The notes under the pieces are model-generated. The model was not told where the DNA came from. It was given only the letters and a program-made list of their open reading frames with translations, and searched no databases. A stretch of DNA of 7,816 bases from Bacteroidota bacterium (GTDB lineage: Bacteria > Bacteroidota > Bacteroidia > Bacteroidales > VadinHA17), in the NCBI GenBank assembly GCA_030642585.1, contig DAOWNN010000097.1, positions 1 to 7,816 on the forward strand, in the 5' to 3' direction. Made by a program: the position numbers and the translations under genes. Of the stretch, positions 6,877-7,816 are shown piece by piece (positions within the stretch are counted from its first letter, which is position 1; the number at the start of each line of letters is the position of its first letter).

Positions 6877-6896
6877 CCCCGCCCTAAAGGACGGGG
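6877..6896. repeat. Right GC-rich hairpin of the palindromic element
   Basis: Arms CCCCG-c-CC and GG-a-CGGGG surround a TAAA loop: five base pairs, one C-A mismatch and two base pairs. On the minus strand it follows the same AATAA lead-in as the left copy. It is GC-rich but has no adjacent T-run, so it is a poor terminator. Confidence 0.7.
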
Positions 6897-6913
6897 TTAT
6901 TGATTATTATCTG

Positions 6914-7006
6914 TTTAAGCAAAGCCTTATATCTAACTCACGTTAAAATAGCATTGCAAGGTACAAATTCTTTCAGTAAATTGTTTGTCCTTCCCGGGAC
7001 TAATTC
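6914..7006. other. Intergenic stretch with no recognisable feature
   Basis: The bases between the palindromic element and the terminator T-run downstream of fur contain no credible reading frame, RNA gene or consensus promoter. A TTTG at 6967-6970 (minus strand) has no -7 partner at the right distance. Confidence 0.5.
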
Positions 7007-7035
7007 AAACAAAATAACCTCCTGGCAGGAGGTTA
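7007..7035 (-). terminator. Intrinsic terminator downstream of fur
   Basis: On the minus strand TAACCTCCT, loop GCC and AGGAGGTTA form a perfect 9-bp stem (7015-7035), followed at once by TTTTGTTT (7014-7007). The stem begins 31 bases after the fur stop codon. This is a typical Rho-independent terminator for the spoT-fur transcript. It should separate that transcript from purA. Confidence 0.82.
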
Positions 7036-7066
7036 ATTGGGCTTAGAGATTTATTCTTCTATTTAT

Positions 7067-7519
7067 TTATTTTTTAGTTTTTTCCTCTTCCTTAACACCA
7101 TAGATATACAGGGAGTGGTACAATGGCTTAAAATTGTTCAGATCACAGGCAGTTTTTATAATTTCATGGATCCTGGGATCACAAAACTCGATGACATTTC
7201 CAGATTCGGTATCAATCAGATGATCATGTTGACTGCAATGGTATGCTTTCTCAAACTGTGCAATATTTTTCCCAAACTGATGCTTGATAACCAGGTTGCA
7301 ATCAAGCAGAAGTTCAATGGTGTTATACAGAGTGGCCCGGCTAACTCTGTAATTTTTATTCTTCATGAATATGTAGAGTGATTCTATATCGAAATGCCCG
7401 TTCCTGGAATAAATTTCATCAAGTATGGCATATCTCTCGGGAGTTTTCCGGTGTCCTTTTTTTTCAAGATACTCTGTAAAAATTTGCTTTACGGTTTGTT
7501 TTGTATCTTCTCTTATCAT
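7067..7519 (-). CDS. Fur-family transcriptional regulator lacking the structural-zinc cysteines
   Basis: A 150-residue metal- or peroxide-responsive repressor of the Fur/PerR family, of usual length. The N-terminal winged helix includes KGHRKTPERYAILDEIY (21-37) and a recognition-helix region YRVSRATLYNTIELLLDCNLV (57-77). The C-terminal dimer and metal domain includes H95-type residues around CSQHDHLIDTESGNVIEFCD (95-114), with H98, D99, H100 and E111 as likely regulatory-metal ligands, and H135 in YHSLYIYG. Many Fur proteins have CxxC after HDHLI and a second CxxC near the end; here the first reads DTES and the tail GVKEEEKTKK has no cysteine. Both halves of the Cys4 zinc site are therefore missing. 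Four cysteines remain elsewhere (74, 95, 113, 125). The gene follows the spoT stop by 81 bases, with a possible self-regulatory palindrome between, and ends before a strong terminator. Whether it senses iron, zinc, manganese or peroxide cannot be decided from sequence. Confidence 0.9.
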   Translation of the reverse strand: MIREDTKQTVKQIFTEYLEKKGHRKTPERYAILDEIYSRNGHFDIESLYIFMKNKNYRVSRATLYNTIELLLDCNLVIKHQFGKNIAQFEKAYHCSQHDHLIDTESGNVIEFCDPRIHEIIKTACDLNNFKPLYHSLYIYGVKEEEKTKK

Positions 7520-7528
7520 ACATCAGTA

Positions 7529-7556
7529 GATTAAAAATTTGGGCTTAAATTTAATC
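7529..7556. promoter_or_regulatory. Imperfect inverted repeat over a -7-like box upstream of fur
   Basis: GATTAAAAATTT (7529-7540) and AAATTTAATC (7547-7556) are imperfect inverted arms around GGGCTT. The minus-strand box TAAATTTA (7546-7553) matches seven of eight positions of TAnnTTTG and lies 26 bases before the fur start codon. The position suits a fur promoter with an overlapping operator. No -33 box is evident. Confidence 0.3.
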
Positions 7557-7576
7557 AATTTATTTAAAAATAAGAT

Positions 7577-7591
7577 ATTATTTAGAATAAT
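7577..7591. promoter_or_regulatory. Fur/PerR-box-like palindrome between spoT and fur
   Basis: On the minus strand ATTATT-CTA-AATAAT is a perfect 6-3-6 palindrome of 15 bp, the size and AT-rich character of Per/Fur boxes (for example the B. subtilis PerR box TTATAATnATTATAA). It lies 58 bases upstream of the fur start, near the expected -33 region of the candidate promoter. Self-regulation is common in this family, so this is a plausible operator. The region is very AT-rich and chance is possible. Confidence 0.4.
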
Positions 7592-7600
7592 TTTAAAAAA

Positions 7601-7816
7601 CTAAGTGCCCACAATCTCCTCACGTTTAACAGAATCGACGCCTTTTATTTTACTCAGATTTAGAATAAGGTTGTTTAAGTCAGCGGTATTATGAACATAT
7701 AAATCGACAAGACCTTCGAAAATTCCGTCATGAACTTCAACATTCAGAGAACGAATATTTACACTCAATTGTTGGGAAATAATTTCAGTGATATTCCTGA
7801 TCATTCCTATTTTGTC
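7601..7816 (-). CDS. RelA/SpoT-family (p)ppGpp synthetase/hydrolase, C-terminal ACT domain (5' end off the window)
   Basis: The last 71 codons and the stop of a gene entering from the right edge. The frame is open through 7816 (DKIG precedes the internal ATG at 7804), so the ATG at 7804 is not the true start. The residues DKIGMIRNITEIISQQLSVN, then IRSLNVEVHDGIFEGLVDLY and NLILNLSKIKGVDSVKRE match the ACT domain that ends long RelA/SpoT proteins. That domain regulates the balance of ppGpp synthesis and hydrolysis, on the ribosome or through partner proteins. The catalytic domains are outside the window, so synthetase versus hydrolase activity cannot be judged. The gene is followed by fur after 81 bases with no terminator, so the two are probably cotranscribed. 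Confidence 0.85.
   Translation of the reverse strand, partial: DKIGMIRNITEIISQQLSVNIRSLNVEVHDGIFEGLVDLYVHNTADLNNLILNLSKIKGVDSVKREEIVGT

Larger units (their letters stand above)
6744..6913. repeat. REPIN/MITE-like palindromic element with three hairpins
   Basis: The ends are inverted repeats: CAGATAATCAATAACCCC at 6744-6761, and the same sequence with one extra ATA on the opposite strand at 6893-6913. Each end includes a GC-rich hairpin with CCCC/GGGG arms: 6758-6777 (one T-T mismatch, loop TTTA) and 6877-6896 (one C-A mismatch, loop TAAA). Their loops are reverse complements, so the two hairpins are inverted copies of one motif. Between them lies a perfect 22-bp AT-rich inverted repeat (arms 6799-6820 and 6833-6854, 12-base loop). 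The whole has the layout of two REP sequences facing each other, or of a small non-autonomous element. No transposase and no target duplication is visible. It lies between fur and purA. Confidence 0.7.

Noticed and set aside
6744..6913. The palindromic element as a CRISPR array or integron site
   Set aside because: There are only two hairpin copies, they are inverted and not direct repeats, and there is no spacer series or integrase.
7037..7381. A 114-residue plus-strand frame over fur
   Set aside because: It is antisense to the Fur metal and DNA-binding domains and starts in the fur terminator region.

Overview
The window looks like chromosomal DNA from a member of the Bacteroidota, most likely the Bacteroidales. 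The base composition is AT-rich. Start codons lack clear Shine-Dalgarno sequences, and one promoter matches the Bacteroidetes TTTG / TAnnTTTG pattern with a 19-base spacer. The gene families also fit: a two-component-type propeller sensor, a SPOR lipoprotein and a RelA/SpoT-Fur-PurA neighbourhood. The assignment rests on these features and on recalled protein resemblance; no database search was possible.

Left part (1-3865, all minus strand). A fatty-acid-type acyl-CoA ligase is followed 62 bases downstream by a large exported beta-propeller sensor protein that runs off the left edge after 631 codons. The sensor is uninterrupted even though no start-to-stop reading frame closes inside the window. 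It carries a charged, proline/lysine/glutamate-rich insert inside its propeller and a run of nine T in its signal peptide.

Middle (3866-4592). A divergent intergenic region holds two short palindromes and a good promoter that drives a small plus-strand SPOR-domain lipoprotein. This gene converges on the next minus-strand group.

Right part (4593-7816, all minus strand, transcribed right to left). The order is the C-terminal ACT domain of a RelA/SpoT (p)ppGpp enzyme (5' end outside the window), a Fur-family repressor that lacks the usual structural-zinc cysteines, adenylosuccinate synthetase PurA, and a cytidylate-kinase-like protein without a normal P-loop. A clear intrinsic terminator follows fur. 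The 395-base gap between fur and purA also contains a 170-base, three-hairpin palindromic element: two GC-rich hairpins in inverted orientation around a perfect 22-bp AT-rich inverted repeat. It resembles a REPIN or MITE. The terminator probably splits the group into spoT-fur and purA-cmk-like units.

Functionally, the right-hand group links stringent signalling, metal or peroxide sensing and purine synthesis. The left-hand group combines lipid activation with an envelope sensor. I found no tRNA, rRNA, CRISPR array, transposase, toxin-antitoxin or defence module. I see no clear new multi-gene system. The palindromic element and the altered Fur are the observations most worth following.
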